A stretch of DNA of 64,000 bases, taken from assembly GCA_019752115.1 (NCBI GenBank), contig JAIEMN010000019.1:186001-250000 (forward strand). Direction: 5' to 3'. The position numbers were made by a program, and so were the translations under genes. The first letter of the stretch is position 1; each line of letters opens with the position of its first letter. The notes below the pieces were generated by a model. It was given only the letters and a program-made list of their open reading frames with translations. It searched no databases and was not told the DNA's origin. This DNA comes from Gemmatimonadaceae bacterium. Its GTDB lineage: Bacteria; Gemmatimonadota; Gemmatimonadetes; Gemmatimonadales; Gemmatimonadaceae. Below are positions 51,798-60,929 of the stretch, piece by piece.

Positions 51798-54700
51798 TCA
51801 GAACGTCCAGAAGCGGAAGAAGTCGATGCCGATCTGGGGAGGCGTCTGCTGGAAGGTGCGGCTGATCCCAAGGCGCCCGCACGCCTGCGCCGAGCTGCCC
51901 GGCTCGAGACCGAGGGAGGCCGAGAGGCCGCGGTCGAAGCGGCGCTCGAGTTTGACGCCAAGCCCCTGCGCAAAGAGCGAGAATGCGTCGCCACCGCCGT
52001 TCGACTGGGGGGCCAGACCGCAGAGGCCCGTGCTGAAAGTCAGATACGTGTTGCGGGCCACCTGCCCACCCACACCCACGCGGGTCGACGCAAGAATGCC
52101 GAGGCCATTCTCGCGCAGGTTGGCCGCTTCACCCGGCGCGAGCGCCGTCGGCTCCACCTGCACCACATCGAAGCGCCCGCCGGCGAGGCGGCTCGACAGA
52201 TAGCTCCCCGCCAAACGCAGCGCGAGCGTCGCACCCTGCTCGGCGTACGAATTGGTCCCCAGCAGCGAGTACGCCGGCTCGCCCGTCACCAGGTAGCTGA
52301 GCATGTCGCTCTCCGGGAGCGGAGGATTGTCGGCGCTGGTGAGCGCGAGCGTCGGGCGGTTCACCGTGCCGCCGATGTTCACGCGGATGCGCACATCTTG
52401 GCGGTTCGAGTTCGCGCGCGTTTCGCGCACCACATGCAGGGCCGTAATATCGAGACTCGGCTCGAGATCCGGATCGCCGAAGAAGCGCACCAGCCCGCGC
52501 TCCACCTCGAAGCCCGGGCGGGCGATACCAAGGTTCAGCTGATAGGTGCCACGCTCGACCGTGAGCGAATCGGCGAGCGCCAGACGCGCCACTCCATCGC
52601 GCGAGACCGAGCGCGTGACGCGCAGCTGCCCGCCGAGCTTGAGATTCGCTTCCGGGCTGCGCAGCCACATGTCGTCGCCGATGCCGATGCGCACATCGTT
52701 GAGCTGCAGGTTGCGCACCAGCGAACTCGGCGCGCTCGGCAGCAGCGCATTCATCGCGAAGCGCGCCGTATCCAGCAGGTCGGCGTCCGTCAAATCCAAC
52801 GCGCGCCGCTGCGCGAGCTGGTTGATGTACACGCGGCCGCGATCGAGTCGCACGGCGCCACGCACCCGCGGCGCCTCGCTCGATCCCGTCAGCGTGATCG
52901 GCGTGGGCGTCGTGAGCGTGATGCTCGCCGTGCGCGCCTTGTCGATCGCCAGGAAGTTGTTCGCGGCCAGCCGCAGGTCAAAGCTCGGCTGGCTGATGTC
53001 CGTGATCGCCACGAACCCCGACACCCCGAGCGAATCGGTCGGCAGGCCGCTCGTCGCGCCAAAGCGCCGGATATAGATGGTGTCGCCGGCGAGCCCGATA
53101 TCCGCCCGGGCGTTGTCGAGCCGGATGCCCAGGTTGTTGAGCGAGAGTGAGGCATCATCCAGCCGCAGCTGCCCGCGCAAACGCGGACGCGCCCATGTAC
53201 CGGTGAGGCTCACGTCGGTCTCGAGCGACCCGCGCGAGCGGGTCACATCCGGGAAGAGCGACTCGAGCAGCGCCAGGTTCGTGCGTGGCGACGTGATGCG
53301 CCCCACCAGCGGTTCATCCAACTGACGCTGGTGCGCTGCGACCAGCGCCAGATCCAGTGGTAAGCTGGCCGATGCTTCGAGCGCCGGCTTGCCATCGACC
53401 CGCAAACCACCGGCGACGCGCAATCGCAGCGAATCGTAGTGCGCCCGGGCATAGAGATCGCCAATACGCACGCGGCCCGCCACGGCGTTCCGGACGTCCA
53501 TCGTGCCGTCGAGCAGCGGACGCTCACGCGTACCGCTCACATCGAGGCGGGCGCTGGCCGTGCCGGTGCTGAGGCCCGTGGTCCGGAGCAGCGCCCCCAC
53601 ATCGCTGAGCGGCACCCGGTCCATCTCGAAGCGCCCCGATACGATGCCGGCCGCGCCAATGACGCCGCGCATCGCGACCCGTCCGGTATCGGTGTGCTGC
53701 AGGACCAGCGAATCGAGGGCGCCCTGCCCACCACCGAAGAGCTGAATCGTGGCCGGCGCCACGAGCCCGAAGCCGCGCGGCTTGGCCATGCCGCTGTCCA
53801 CGCGCACGAGAATCGTATCGAGGCGCACGTCGGTCGAATCGTGCCGGCGCGTCACCCCGCCGGTGAGCGCGATGCGAGCGTCGTTGGGGGTGCGCATCGT
53901 GAGGCTGAAACGCTCCGCCAACCCACCCACCAGCGTGCTGCGCCCGGCCACCGACGCCACGTCGATCCCACCGAACACCGCCGAGTCGGCCGTCAGACTC
54001 GCCTGGCCAGTGGCACCGCGCAGCACGTCGCGCACCTGCCCATCGATCGACGCGCGTCGCGTACGCGAACTGGCAACCACGACGTCACGCAGATCGGCGC
54101 GCACGTCGAGATCCAGCCCGCGCGCATCGAGGGTATCGATCGACCCCGCCAGCAGCGCCGACAGCTCCAGATTGCCGCGCAGCGTATCGGTCGGCAGCAC
54201 GAAGGGCTTGGTCGTCGAATCCGTGGACGCGAGCCACGGGCGCAAACCGCCCAGCGAGTCGATCGCCATCGTCAGGCGCAGCGTATCGCGCTTGGTCTGA
54301 TCAAGCCCCAGGGCGCCGCGCGCGGTGAGCCGCAGCGCCGAGCTCTCCACCGCGAGCGTGTCGATCTTCACCCGCCCCGAGTCGAACTGCATCGAGGCCG
54401 TGCCGCCGTACAACCGGGCGTCGGCAATGCGGGAGAACTGATCGAGCGTGACCTTGAGCGGCCCCACGATCGAGTTGATGATGAACTTGTCGGTCTTCGC
54501 GTCGAGGGTGGCCCGCATGTCCACCGTCCCCGACGCGTTCAACGTGGACACCGGCAGCGCCGTCGTGCCAAAGAGCGAGCGCAGGTTGCCACCGCGCACA
54601 CTCCACGCGCCATTCGCGCCCATCACCGGGTCCAGCGCATCGGCCACGCCGGTGAATGACAGCTGCCCGCCCTCACCCGAGAGCGTGGCCTGCAGATCGA

Positions 54701-56384
54701 ACTGCTCCGCCATCCCCTTCGCCTTGATACGCCCCACCGCTTCGCCACGCAGCGGCATGTCCTGATACGAGCGCGACAGCGTAGTGTAGCTGAGCGGGAG
54801 CGCCTGCATGTCCACATCGAACACCACGCCTTCCGGAATCAGCGTGTAGCGCCCGTTGCCGGTAAAGCGCGACGGCTGCCCCGGGCCGTCCACCAGCTCC
54901 AGATCGGCGTTGGAGAAGCGCGCGTCGTACCAGAGCGAATCGAGCTGCATCGTGCCGCGCGCAAAGCCGTTCAGCTTGGGGAAGAGCGGGTTCACGAAGC
55001 GCGGCGTGCGGAAATCGAGGTACTCCACCTTCAGGGCGACGCCCTTGAGGATCGCTTCCGCCGGCTGATAGATGTTCAGCATGCCGGTGGCCACTGCGCG
55101 CGACTCGGCACCCGGCACGTGCTCATCGGCAAACGCGAGCTTCGCCTCGTCGAGCTTCCAGTCGTGCAGGAAACCGCCGCGCCCCTTCACCGTCCCGGTG
55201 AGACGCCCCTGCCAGTCGAACGGGAAGGGTTTGGCATTGAACCAGCGCAGCAGGTCCGTGTGCGCCGGTTCGAGCCGCAAGTTCACATTGGTCAGCCGCG
55301 TGACCGGCCCACCCACGCCCCACGTCATGTCGCCCAACAGGCGCGACTTGAGCGAGCGTGCGTCCATGTTGGTGATCTGATACTCGAGGATCGACAGGTT
55401 CTTGGGATCGTTCTTGATGACGAGATCCATCGCACCGCCGCCACTGTGCGGAATCGTTTCGTCGATCCACGCCAGATCCGTCATCGCCACCGAGTCGCTC
55501 TTGAGGCGGATGTCATAGCGCACCGGCAGGCCGCCGCCCCACACCACCTTGGCGGTCCCGGCCGCGCGCGACTGCGGCAGGGTGAACCTCGCACTGTCGA
55601 CCCACAGCGTGTCCTTCAGAATGCGTGCCGTGCCGCGGAGGTTCTGGAACCACATCGGCGGCGAATTCCACACCACATCCATGCGCCCCACCGCAAAGCG
55701 CAGCCCTGCCGAATCGGGATCGGCGATGCGCGAGCGCCCGAGATTGATGGTGCCGCGCAGGAATCGGAGCACATGCACGTACCGCCCGTCTTCCTGGCGG
55801 AATTCGTCGGTAAGGCGCGTCAGATGCTCGGTAATCGAACTGTCGCGCATGCGCCCGCGCAGCGTATCGCTCGGGAACCACGGCAGCCGCGCCACGAACT
55901 GCAGCTCGTGAATCGCGGTCGTGTCGATCACGATGTACTGCCCAAGCCGCGTGGTGCGCGGGCGCTTGGTCTTGTTCTTGTTGCGACCGATCGCGCGCCA
56001 GAGGTTCCAGTCGTCGTTGCCGTAGTCCACCAGCGTCACTTTCGGCCGCTGCACCTCGAGGCTCTTCACCACGATGCGCGAATCGAGCAGGTCGCGCGGA
56101 TCGTAGGTGAAGTGAATCGGCCCCGACGAAATGAACGGCGTGCCGTCGGGCGCCTTGAGATCGAGCGTGTCGATGGTGATGTCGGTGAACAGATTGCCGC
56201 GCACCGTCCCCACATAGAGACGGCCGGGCACCAGGCGCTTTACCGCCGGCATCGCGGCGCGCAGCATCAGGTTGAGCCCGCGCTCGGTCTGCGTGAGCGC
56301 CACCACACCGGCCACCACGAGCGCGACGAGCGACAGCAGCACCGCTGCCGTCCCCAGCACGATGGTGCGCCGGCGCGGGGCCAT
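51798..56384 (-). CDS. tamB: TamB-like (AsmA/DUF490) translocation and assembly protein
   Basis: A 1528-residue periplasm-spanning protein. ATG at 56384 gives an N-terminal anchor helix ('TIVLGTAAVLLSLVALVVAGVVAL'), then over 1300 residues of beta-rich repeats of the bridge-like lipid-transfer type, and a C-terminal DUF490 (TamB) domain with 'VTSADNPPLPESDMLSYLVTGEP' split across the conserved DMLSYLVTG motif. It ends in phenylalanine ('GIDFFRFWTF'). With TamA it is proposed to move phospholipids or autotransporters to the outer membrane. It overlaps the tamA stop (TGATG). Confidence 0.9.
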   Translation of the reverse strand: MAPRRRTIVLGTAAVLLSLVALVVAGVVALTQTERGLNLMLRAAMPAVKRLVPGRLYVGTVRGNLFTDITIDTLDLKAPDGTPFISSGPIHFTYDPRDLLDSRIVVKSLEVQRPKVTLVDYGNDDWNLWRAIGRNKNKTKRPRTTRLGQYIVIDTTAIHELQFVARLPWFPSDTLRGRMRDSSITEHLTRLTDEFRQEDGRYVHVLRFLRGTINLGRSRIADPDSAGLRFAVGRMDVVWNSPPMWFQNLRGTARILKDTLWVDSARFTLPQSRAAGTAKVVWGGGLPVRYDIRLKSDSVAMTDLAWIDETIPHSGGGAMDLVIKNDPKNLSILEYQITNMDARSLKSRLLGDMTWGVGGPVTRLTNVNLRLEPAHTDLLRWFNAKPFPFDWQGRLTGTVKGRGGFLHDWKLDEAKLAFADEHVPGAESRAVATGMLNIYQPAEAILKGVALKVEYLDFRTPRFVNPLFPKLNGFARGTMQLDSLWYDARFSNADLELVDGPGQPSRFTGNGRYTLIPEGVVFDVDMQALPLSYTTLSRSYQDMPLRGEAVGRIKAKGMAEQFDLQATLSGEGGQLSFTGVADALDPVMGANGAWSVRGGNLRSLFGTTALPVSTLNASGTVDMRATLDAKTDKFIINSIVGPLKVTLDQFSRIADARLYGGTASMQFDSGRVKIDTLAVESSALRLTARGALGLDQTKRDTLRLTMAIDSLGGLRPWLASTDSTTKPFVLPTDTLRGNLELSALLAGSIDTLDARGLDLDVRADLRDVVVASSRTRRASIDGQVRDVLRGATGQASLTADSAVFGGIDVASVAGRSTLVGGLAERFSLTMRTPNDARIALTGGVTRRHDSTDVRLDTILVRVDSGMAKPRGFGLVAPATIQLFGGGQGALDSLVLQHTDTGRVAMRGVIGAAGIVSGRFEMDRVPLSDVGALLRTTGLSTGTASARLDVSGTRERPLLDGTMDVRNAVAGRVRIGDLYARAHYDSLRLRVAGGLRVDGKPALEASASLPLDLALVAAHQRQLDEPLVGRITSPRTNLALLESLFPDVTRSRGSLETDVSLTGTWARPRLRGQLRLDDASLSLNNLGIRLDNARADIGLAGDTIYIRRFGATSGLPTDSLGVSGFVAITDISQPSFDLRLAANNFLAIDKARTASITLTTPTPITLTGSSEAPRVRGAVRLDRGRVYINQLAQRRALDLTDADLLDTARFAMNALLPSAPSSLVRNLQLNDVRIGIGDDMWLRSPEANLKLGGQLRVTRSVSRDGVARLALADSLTVERGTYQLNLGIARPGFEVERGLVRFFGDPDLEPSLDITALHVVRETRANSNRQDVRIRVNIGGTVNRPTLALTSADNPPLPESDMLSYLVTGEPAYSLLGTNSYAEQGATLALRLAGSYLSSRLAGGRFDVVQVEPTALAPGEAANLRENGLGILASTRVGVGGQVARNTYLTFSTGLCGLAPQSNGGGDAFSLFAQGLGVKLERRFDRGLSASLGLEPGSSAQACGRLGISRTFQQTPPQIGIDFFRFWTF

Positions 56385-58684
56385 CAGAACGCCTGCCCGA
56401 TCCAGATGGACGGATTGAGCCGGCCGAGCAAGCTCGTACGGCGCGTCGGGCGGAACGAACTCGGGCACGGCCCGCTCTGCTGCACCGGCGGCGCGCCGGT
56501 CGCGCTACTCGGCGTGACCGGGAGGATGTTCCCCGGGCTCACGCAGTAGAGCGGCGCGACACCGGCCTGCAGTCGCGCGTTGTAGTACGCGGCGCCGGCG
56601 GGCTGATCGTAGCCGTTGTAGCCCAGGTCCACACGGATCGCCCCAAAGGGCGACGCAATGCGCACGCCCATCCCGGGCGTCACGATCACCGTCGGCCCCG
56701 CCGTGCGCAGCGCCGAGCGCGAGGCATCACCGCGATTCCACAACCGACCCGCATCGGCAAAGGCCGCGAGCTGCAGCAGCTTGGGCGCCACCGGGCTTGG
56801 CCACTGCACCTCAAGATTCCCCACCACCAGCGAATTGCCGCCCGTAGGCACAACACGCTCGGTCACGGTCTTTTCGTCGGCGCGATAGTACACCGCGCCA
56901 CCCACCGTATCGGCGGTGAACCCACTCACGATGTACACCGCGGGCCCGAGCTCATTCTGCCGAAAGCCACGTACCGTGGTCGGCCCGCCGGCGTAGAGCC
57001 GCTCCTGCTGCGGGATGAAGCTCGTCACCCCCGTTGCCGTACTGCGCCCCTGCACCACGCCTGCGCGCAGGTGCGCGGTCACCGTCGCACCACCCGGCAA
57101 CGCGCGATACCACGTGGCGTCGCCGATGGCGCGACTGAACTGCTGCGCGGCATCCGACCCGATGAGCGTGCTCGCATGCCGCGCCGTGAGCCGCAGCACC
57201 GTCCCACCCGAGGGGCGAATGGGATCATTCACCCGCTGGCGCGAGACGGAGTATTCGAGCGCGGCGAGGCGGTTGTTGCGCTGCAGGAACGTGCGCAGCA
57301 CTTCGTCGCAGGCATTGAACACCGCACAGAAGAATGCCGGCTCCGCTTCCGTGCGTCCAAGTTCCAGCTGATAGCTCAGCGTACTCGGCACGCGCGCCGC
57401 CGCCCAGGCGCCGAACGGATCGGCCACCGACAGCACGCCACCGATCGGCGTACGCCGCAGGTACGCCTTGTACTCGCTGAGCGTGGAGCTGAACACCGTG
57501 AGGCTCGGCACGCGCGCCTGATTGGCACGCACCGGCTGCCGCAAGGTGGCCGACGTGTAGTAGTTGAGCGTACGGCTGTACGGATCGCTCCGCGCCTGCT
57601 GCTGACAGAGATTCGGCGCGCCATCGAGCGGAGAGCCGATGCCGATCTTGCTCAACCGCGCCGTCAGTTCGAGGCGCTGTGCGTACGGCAGAAAGTCGCG
57701 ATCGGTGAGCGTGCCCTGCGTGCGGAAGCAGTCGAGCGTCGCCCAGCCAATGCCGCCGCGCGCCGCCCAGCGATCGCCTTCCACCAGCCGCACCGTGAGG
57801 TTCACGATCGTATCGCCGGCCGGCTGCAGCGAATCCGGCTGCAGGTCCACGCGCTGAAACGCGTCGGTCTGATAGAGATTCCGCTGCGCGTCGATGATCG
57901 CGCGCGCCGAATACCAGTCGCCGGTGCGCAGCGCCATCGCGCGGCGAATCGTCGGGTCGCTCACGCGGCGCTTGGAGGTGCCGCTGTCCACCTCGAGGGC
58001 GATGCGCCCGAGCTTCGCGCGCGCCCCCGGCACCACCTGCACCTCCACCTCGGCGGTGCGCTGCCGGGTGTTCGTCGTGTACGCGAGCAGCGCTTCGGCC
58101 TGCGGCCACCCCTGATTGCGCAGCCGGCGAAGGAGCGTGTCGCGCCCCGCCTCGAGCGCGCCGCGATCGAACAGCCCGCCCACCGTGATCGGAAAGTCAC
58201 GGGCGGCGGTGCGCAGCTCGGGGGCGCCATCGACGCCGCGGAGCGCGAAGGCCGTCACCCGCATCGGCTCCCCTTCGCGAATGCGAAACGTGATCTCGAT
58301 CACACCCGGCTTCACCGTCGTGACCGTCGTATCGACCTGCACATCGGGGAAGCCGCGGCGGCGATAGAGCGTCTCGAGGCGCCGCACATCGCGCGCGAAC
58401 TCCACCGGATCGAGGCAACGCCGCTCGCCCACGAGCGGCAGCCCGGCAAACGAACTCGGCGTCGTGGCCACCGTCGCGGCGAGCGCGGCCGGCGTATAGG
58501 CCTTGTTTCCCTCGAAGCGGAGTGCGCGCACTTCCCGATCGCCCCGTTCGCAGGACAGATCCTGCGCGGTCGCCGAACGCGCGCTCAGGCAACTGAGGAG
58601 CGCGGCAACACCAGCCAAGGTACGGCGGAGACGGGGGCGGATTCGGAGGGAAATACGGCGGCCGAGATGGACGGATAGACGCAC
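56384..58684 (-). CDS. tamA: TamA-like Omp85-family outer-membrane protein
   Basis: A 766-residue outer-membrane protein with a signal peptide (cleavage near 'ARSATAQ'). POTRA-type repeats span about residues 45-330 ('VRALRFEGNKAYTPAALAATV', 'GVIEITFRIREGEPM', 'DTIVNLTVRLVEGDRW'). A 16-strand-type barrel follows, with the Omp85 lid-lock-like 'YAGGPTTVRGFRQNELGP' (VRGF motif), ending in 'WIGQAF'. BamA is a relative; the neighbouring tamB makes TamA the better call. Confidence 0.88.
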   Translation of the reverse strand: MRLSVHLGRRISLRIRPRLRRTLAGVAALLSCLSARSATAQDLSCERGDREVRALRFEGNKAYTPAALAATVATTPSSFAGLPLVGERRCLDPVEFARDVRRLETLYRRRGFPDVQVDTTVTTVKPGVIEITFRIREGEPMRVTAFALRGVDGAPELRTAARDFPITVGGLFDRGALEAGRDTLLRRLRNQGWPQAEALLAYTTNTRQRTAEVEVQVVPGARAKLGRIALEVDSGTSKRRVSDPTIRRAMALRTGDWYSARAIIDAQRNLYQTDAFQRVDLQPDSLQPAGDTIVNLTVRLVEGDRWAARGGIGWATLDCFRTQGTLTDRDFLPYAQRLELTARLSKIGIGSPLDGAPNLCQQQARSDPYSRTLNYYTSATLRQPVRANQARVPSLTVFSSTLSEYKAYLRRTPIGGVLSVADPFGAWAAARVPSTLSYQLELGRTEAEPAFFCAVFNACDEVLRTFLQRNNRLAALEYSVSRQRVNDPIRPSGGTVLRLTARHASTLIGSDAAQQFSRAIGDATWYRALPGGATVTAHLRAGVVQGRSTATGVTSFIPQQERLYAGGPTTVRGFRQNELGPAVYIVSGFTADTVGGAVYYRADEKTVTERVVPTGGNSLVVGNLEVQWPSPVAPKLLQLAAFADAGRLWNRGDASRSALRTAGPTVIVTPGMGVRIASPFGAIRVDLGYNGYDQPAGAAYYNARLQAGVAPLYCVSPGNILPVTPSSATGAPPVQQSGPCPSSFRPTRRTSLLGRLNPSIWIGQAF

Positions 58685-58734
58685 GTTCTATAGCCTACAA
58701 AGCTCACGCGTTTTCCACATCCAGTCAACCACGC

Positions 58735-60303
58735 ATGCCGCGCACCGCACCGCTCGTTTTCTCCTCGCTGTTGGCCCTGACCGCCCTGACCGCCTGTACG
58801 GCGTCGGAACAGAGCCCCGTGCGGCACACCTTCGTGGACTCGCGCGACTGGAGCGACCCCGTCTCGCTCGATCCCGCGCGCGCGCCCGACGTGCCCGCCG
58901 GACGTGCGGTGTCGTACCTCTTCGACGGGCTCACACGCTTCACCCCCGGCGGTCAGGTGGAGCCCGGCCTCGCCACCAGCTGGGACGTGAGCGCGAGCGG
59001 CACCGAGTACACCTTCCATCTGCGACGCGGCGTGACCTTCCACGACGGCACGCCCTTCACCGCCAAGCAGGTGGTGAGCGCCTTCCGCCGCGTGCTCAAT
59101 CCGGCCACCAAGGCCGGCACCGTGTGGCCGCTCTATCCCATTCGTGGCGCGCGTGACGTCGCCGCCGGCAAGAGCGACCAGCTCGGCCTCGCCGCCATCG
59201 ACGACAGCACCGTCGTCATCTCGCTCGAACAGCCACTCGCCATCTTCCCGAAGCTGCTCGCCATGCCGGTGGCGAGCATCGTCCCCGAAAGCGCGGGCGA
59301 CAACTTCAGCGAGAAGCCCATCGGCACCGGCCCGTGGAAGCTCGTCGAGTGGAAGCACGACGATTACCTCAAGTTCGCCAGGAACGCGTCGTACTTCGGC
59401 GGCGCGCCGAGCATCGATACGCTCATCGCGCGCATCATCCCCGAGCCGAGCACCGCCGTCGCCGAGTTTGAAAGCGGTACGGTGGACATCCTCTACATCC
59501 CCGAAGATCAGACCAAGGCCTGGGAGAACACCGACGAGCGCAAAGCCAAGCTCGTCAGCGCCCCCGCCTTGCGCCTCTGGTACCTCGGCATCAACAACAC
59601 CCGCGGCCCGCTGAAGGACGTGCGCGTGCGCCAGGCGATCGGATACGCCATCGACGTCCCGACGCTTCTGCAGCAGCTCCTCGCCGGCCGCGGCACCGTC
59701 GCCGCCGGCGTGATCCCGCCCAGCCTCGACGGCGCCGACAAGAGCCGCACGCCCTTCGCCTACGACACCGCCGCTGCGCGCAAGCTGCTCGCCGACGCCG
59801 GCTATGCGAAGGGCGTGGACCTGGAGCTGTGGAGCTCGCAGACCGCCCCGTGGCCGCGTCTCGCCCAAACGCTCCAAGCCTACCTCGGCGCCGTGGGCAT
59901 TCGCCTCAAGCTCGTCCAGCGCGACGCCCCGAGCATGCGCGCCGCCGCGCGCGCCGGCCAGACGGATCTCGTGATCAAGGACTGGTACGCCGACTACCCC
60001 GATGCCGAGAACTTCCTCTATCCGCTGCTGCACAGCGCCAACGCCGGCCCGGGCGGCAATGTCTCGTTCTACAAGAACGCGACCTTCGACAAGCTGGTCG
60101 ACGAGGCGCGCCGCGAGTCCGATGCCGCGAAGCGTACGGCGTTGTATCGGACGTCAGACTCACTCGCCTACGGCGACGTGGGACTGCTGCCGCTGTTCTT
60201 CTACAACGAGGTGTACGCGGTGCAGCCGTGGGTGAACGGGTTTGAGGTGCCGGTGATCTTTAATGGGCAGCGGTGGACGAAAGTCACGCTTGGGGGGAAG
60301 TAG
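58735..60303 (+). CDS. Peptide/nickel-type ABC transporter substrate-binding lipoprotein
   Basis: A 522-residue SBP_bac_5 (DppA/OppA-like) protein. Its lipobox 'LTALTACTAS' predicts lipid attachment to the Cys near position 21. Family motifs: 'DPVSLDPARAPDVPAGRAV', 'SASGTEYTFHLRRGVTFHDG', 'KPIGTGPWKLVEWKHDDYL' and 'VRVRQAIGYAIDVPTLLQQLL'. It captures oligopeptides outside the inner membrane. The DppB-like permease gene at 60930 is next in the same direction, separated by the repeat-bounded four-helix cassette. Divergent from tamA. Confidence 0.92.
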   Translation: MPRTAPLVFSSLLALTALTACTASEQSPVRHTFVDSRDWSDPVSLDPARAPDVPAGRAVSYLFDGLTRFTPGGQVEPGLATSWDVSASGTEYTFHLRRGVTFHDGTPFTAKQVVSAFRRVLNPATKAGTVWPLYPIRGARDVAAGKSDQLGLAAIDDSTVVISLEQPLAIFPKLLAMPVASIVPESAGDNFSEKPIGTGPWKLVEWKHDDYLKFARNASYFGGAPSIDTLIARIIPEPSTAVAEFESGTVDILYIPEDQTKAWENTDERKAKLVSAPALRLWYLGINNTRGPLKDVRVRQAIGYAIDVPTLLQQLLAGRGTVAAGVIPPSLDGADKSRTPFAYDTAAARKLLADAGYAKGVDLELWSSQTAPWPRLAQTLQAYLGAVGIRLKLVQRDAPSMRAAARAGQTDLVIKDWYADYPDAENFLYPLLHSANAGPGGNVSFYKNATFDKLVDEARRESDAAKRTALYRTSDSLAYGDVGLLPLFFYNEVYAVQPWVNGFEVPVIFNGQRWTKVTLGGK

Positions 60304-60325
60304 AGGGGGGGTCAACGGCTGAACT

Positions 60326-60373
60326 GCGGGAAGACTTACTGCGGGAAGACTTACTGCGGGAAGACGTACGGCG
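60326..60373. repeat. Left 48-bp inverted repeat of the four-helix cassette
   Basis: Three copies of GCGGGAAGACTTACT-type 15-bp units; the last reads GCGGGAAGACGTACGGCG. A further partial ACT precedes it at 60323. Exact complement of 60853-60900. Confidence 0.9.
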
Positions 60374-60449
60374 ATTGACTGCGTTGGAATGGTTGGGTGC
60401 GCGTCGGAATGATGTCACTGACGCGCACCGGTTTTGCTAGAGTCGCCGT

Positions 60450-60848
60450 ATGAGCGATTCCAGCAATCTCCGGGTACTTGGTGCGGCTGAGGATTTCGCC
60501 GCAACGGTACAACAGGCCATGAGCCGCGTCGACAACTGGCGTGTGCCTGGCGAGCGCGCACAGCTATTGCGCGCCTCTTCATCGGTTGCCGCCAACATCG
60601 CGGAGGCGGCACGACTGGGCACCGATGCGAACATGGTGCGCCAGCTCCGTCTGGCCTTGGCCTCCGCCGAGGAATGCGGCGTACACCTTCGGCTGATCCA
60701 TGAGGCGAGAGCCCTGGACCCGATTTCGATCAAGCGCTGCCAGATCAAGCTCGCGACGGTCTCCAAGATGCTCTACGGGTTCATCCGAGCCGTGGAAGAA
60801 CGCGAAGCCAGAGCCGAGAATGACCGGAGGGACAAGAAGCGGAGGTAA
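60450..60848 (+). CDS. Four-helix-bundle protein (23S rRNA IVS / Avd-like family)
   Basis: A 132-residue all-helical protein. The core 'LLRASSSVAANIAEAARLG' matches the family signature (Ser-hydrophobic-x-x-Asn-Ile-Ala-Glu), followed by 'LRLALASAEECGVHLRLIHE' and a C-terminal helix pair with a basic tail 'DRRDKKRR'. Family knowledge: members are encoded in intervening sequences of some 23S rRNA genes, and the Avd accessory protein of diversity-generating retroelements shares the fold and binds nucleic acid. Here it is the only gene inside perfect inverted repeats. No reverse transcriptase or 23S gene is nearby. A role in repeat binding is inferred. Confidence 0.85.
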   Translation: MSDSSNLRVLGAAEDFAATVQQAMSRVDNWRVPGERAQLLRASSSVAANIAEAARLGTDANMVRQLRLALASAEECGVHLRLIHEARALDPISIKRCQIKLATVSKMLYGFIRAVEEREARAENDRRDKKRR

Positions 60849-60852
60849 CCCT

Positions 60853-60900
60853 CGCCGTACGTCTTCCCGCAGTAAGTCTTCCCGCAGTAAGTCTTCCCGC
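60853..60900. repeat. Right 48-bp inverted repeat of the four-helix cassette
   Basis: Begins CGCCGTACGTCTTCCCGC and continues with two CAGTAAGTCTTCCCGC units. It starts 4 bp after the gene's stop codon and is an exact reverse complement of 60326-60373. Confidence 0.9.
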
Positions 60901-60929
60901 TTGTCGGTAGCCGTACGATCTTCCCCACC

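Larger units (their letters stand above)
60326..60900. mobile_element. 575-bp cassette with perfect 48-bp terminal inverted repeats around a four-helix-bundle gene
   Basis: The left arm 60326-60373 is three GCGGGAAGAC units (15-bp period) ending GTACGGCG. The right arm 60853-60900 is its exact reverse complement over all 48 bases. The arms enclose one gene (60450-60848). Outside, only 22 bp and 29 bp separate the cassette from the binding-protein stop and the permease start, so without it the genes would be about 51 bp apart. No target duplication is evident. No transposase is encoded. Confidence 0.85.

Noticed and set aside
60326-60900. Diversity-generating retroelement, because of the Avd-like four-helix protein
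   Set aside because: No reverse transcriptase, template/variable repeat pair or target gene is present nearby.
60326-60900. rRNA intervening sequence
   Set aside because: The flanking DNA is protein-coding (binding protein and permease); no 23S rRNA sequence is present.
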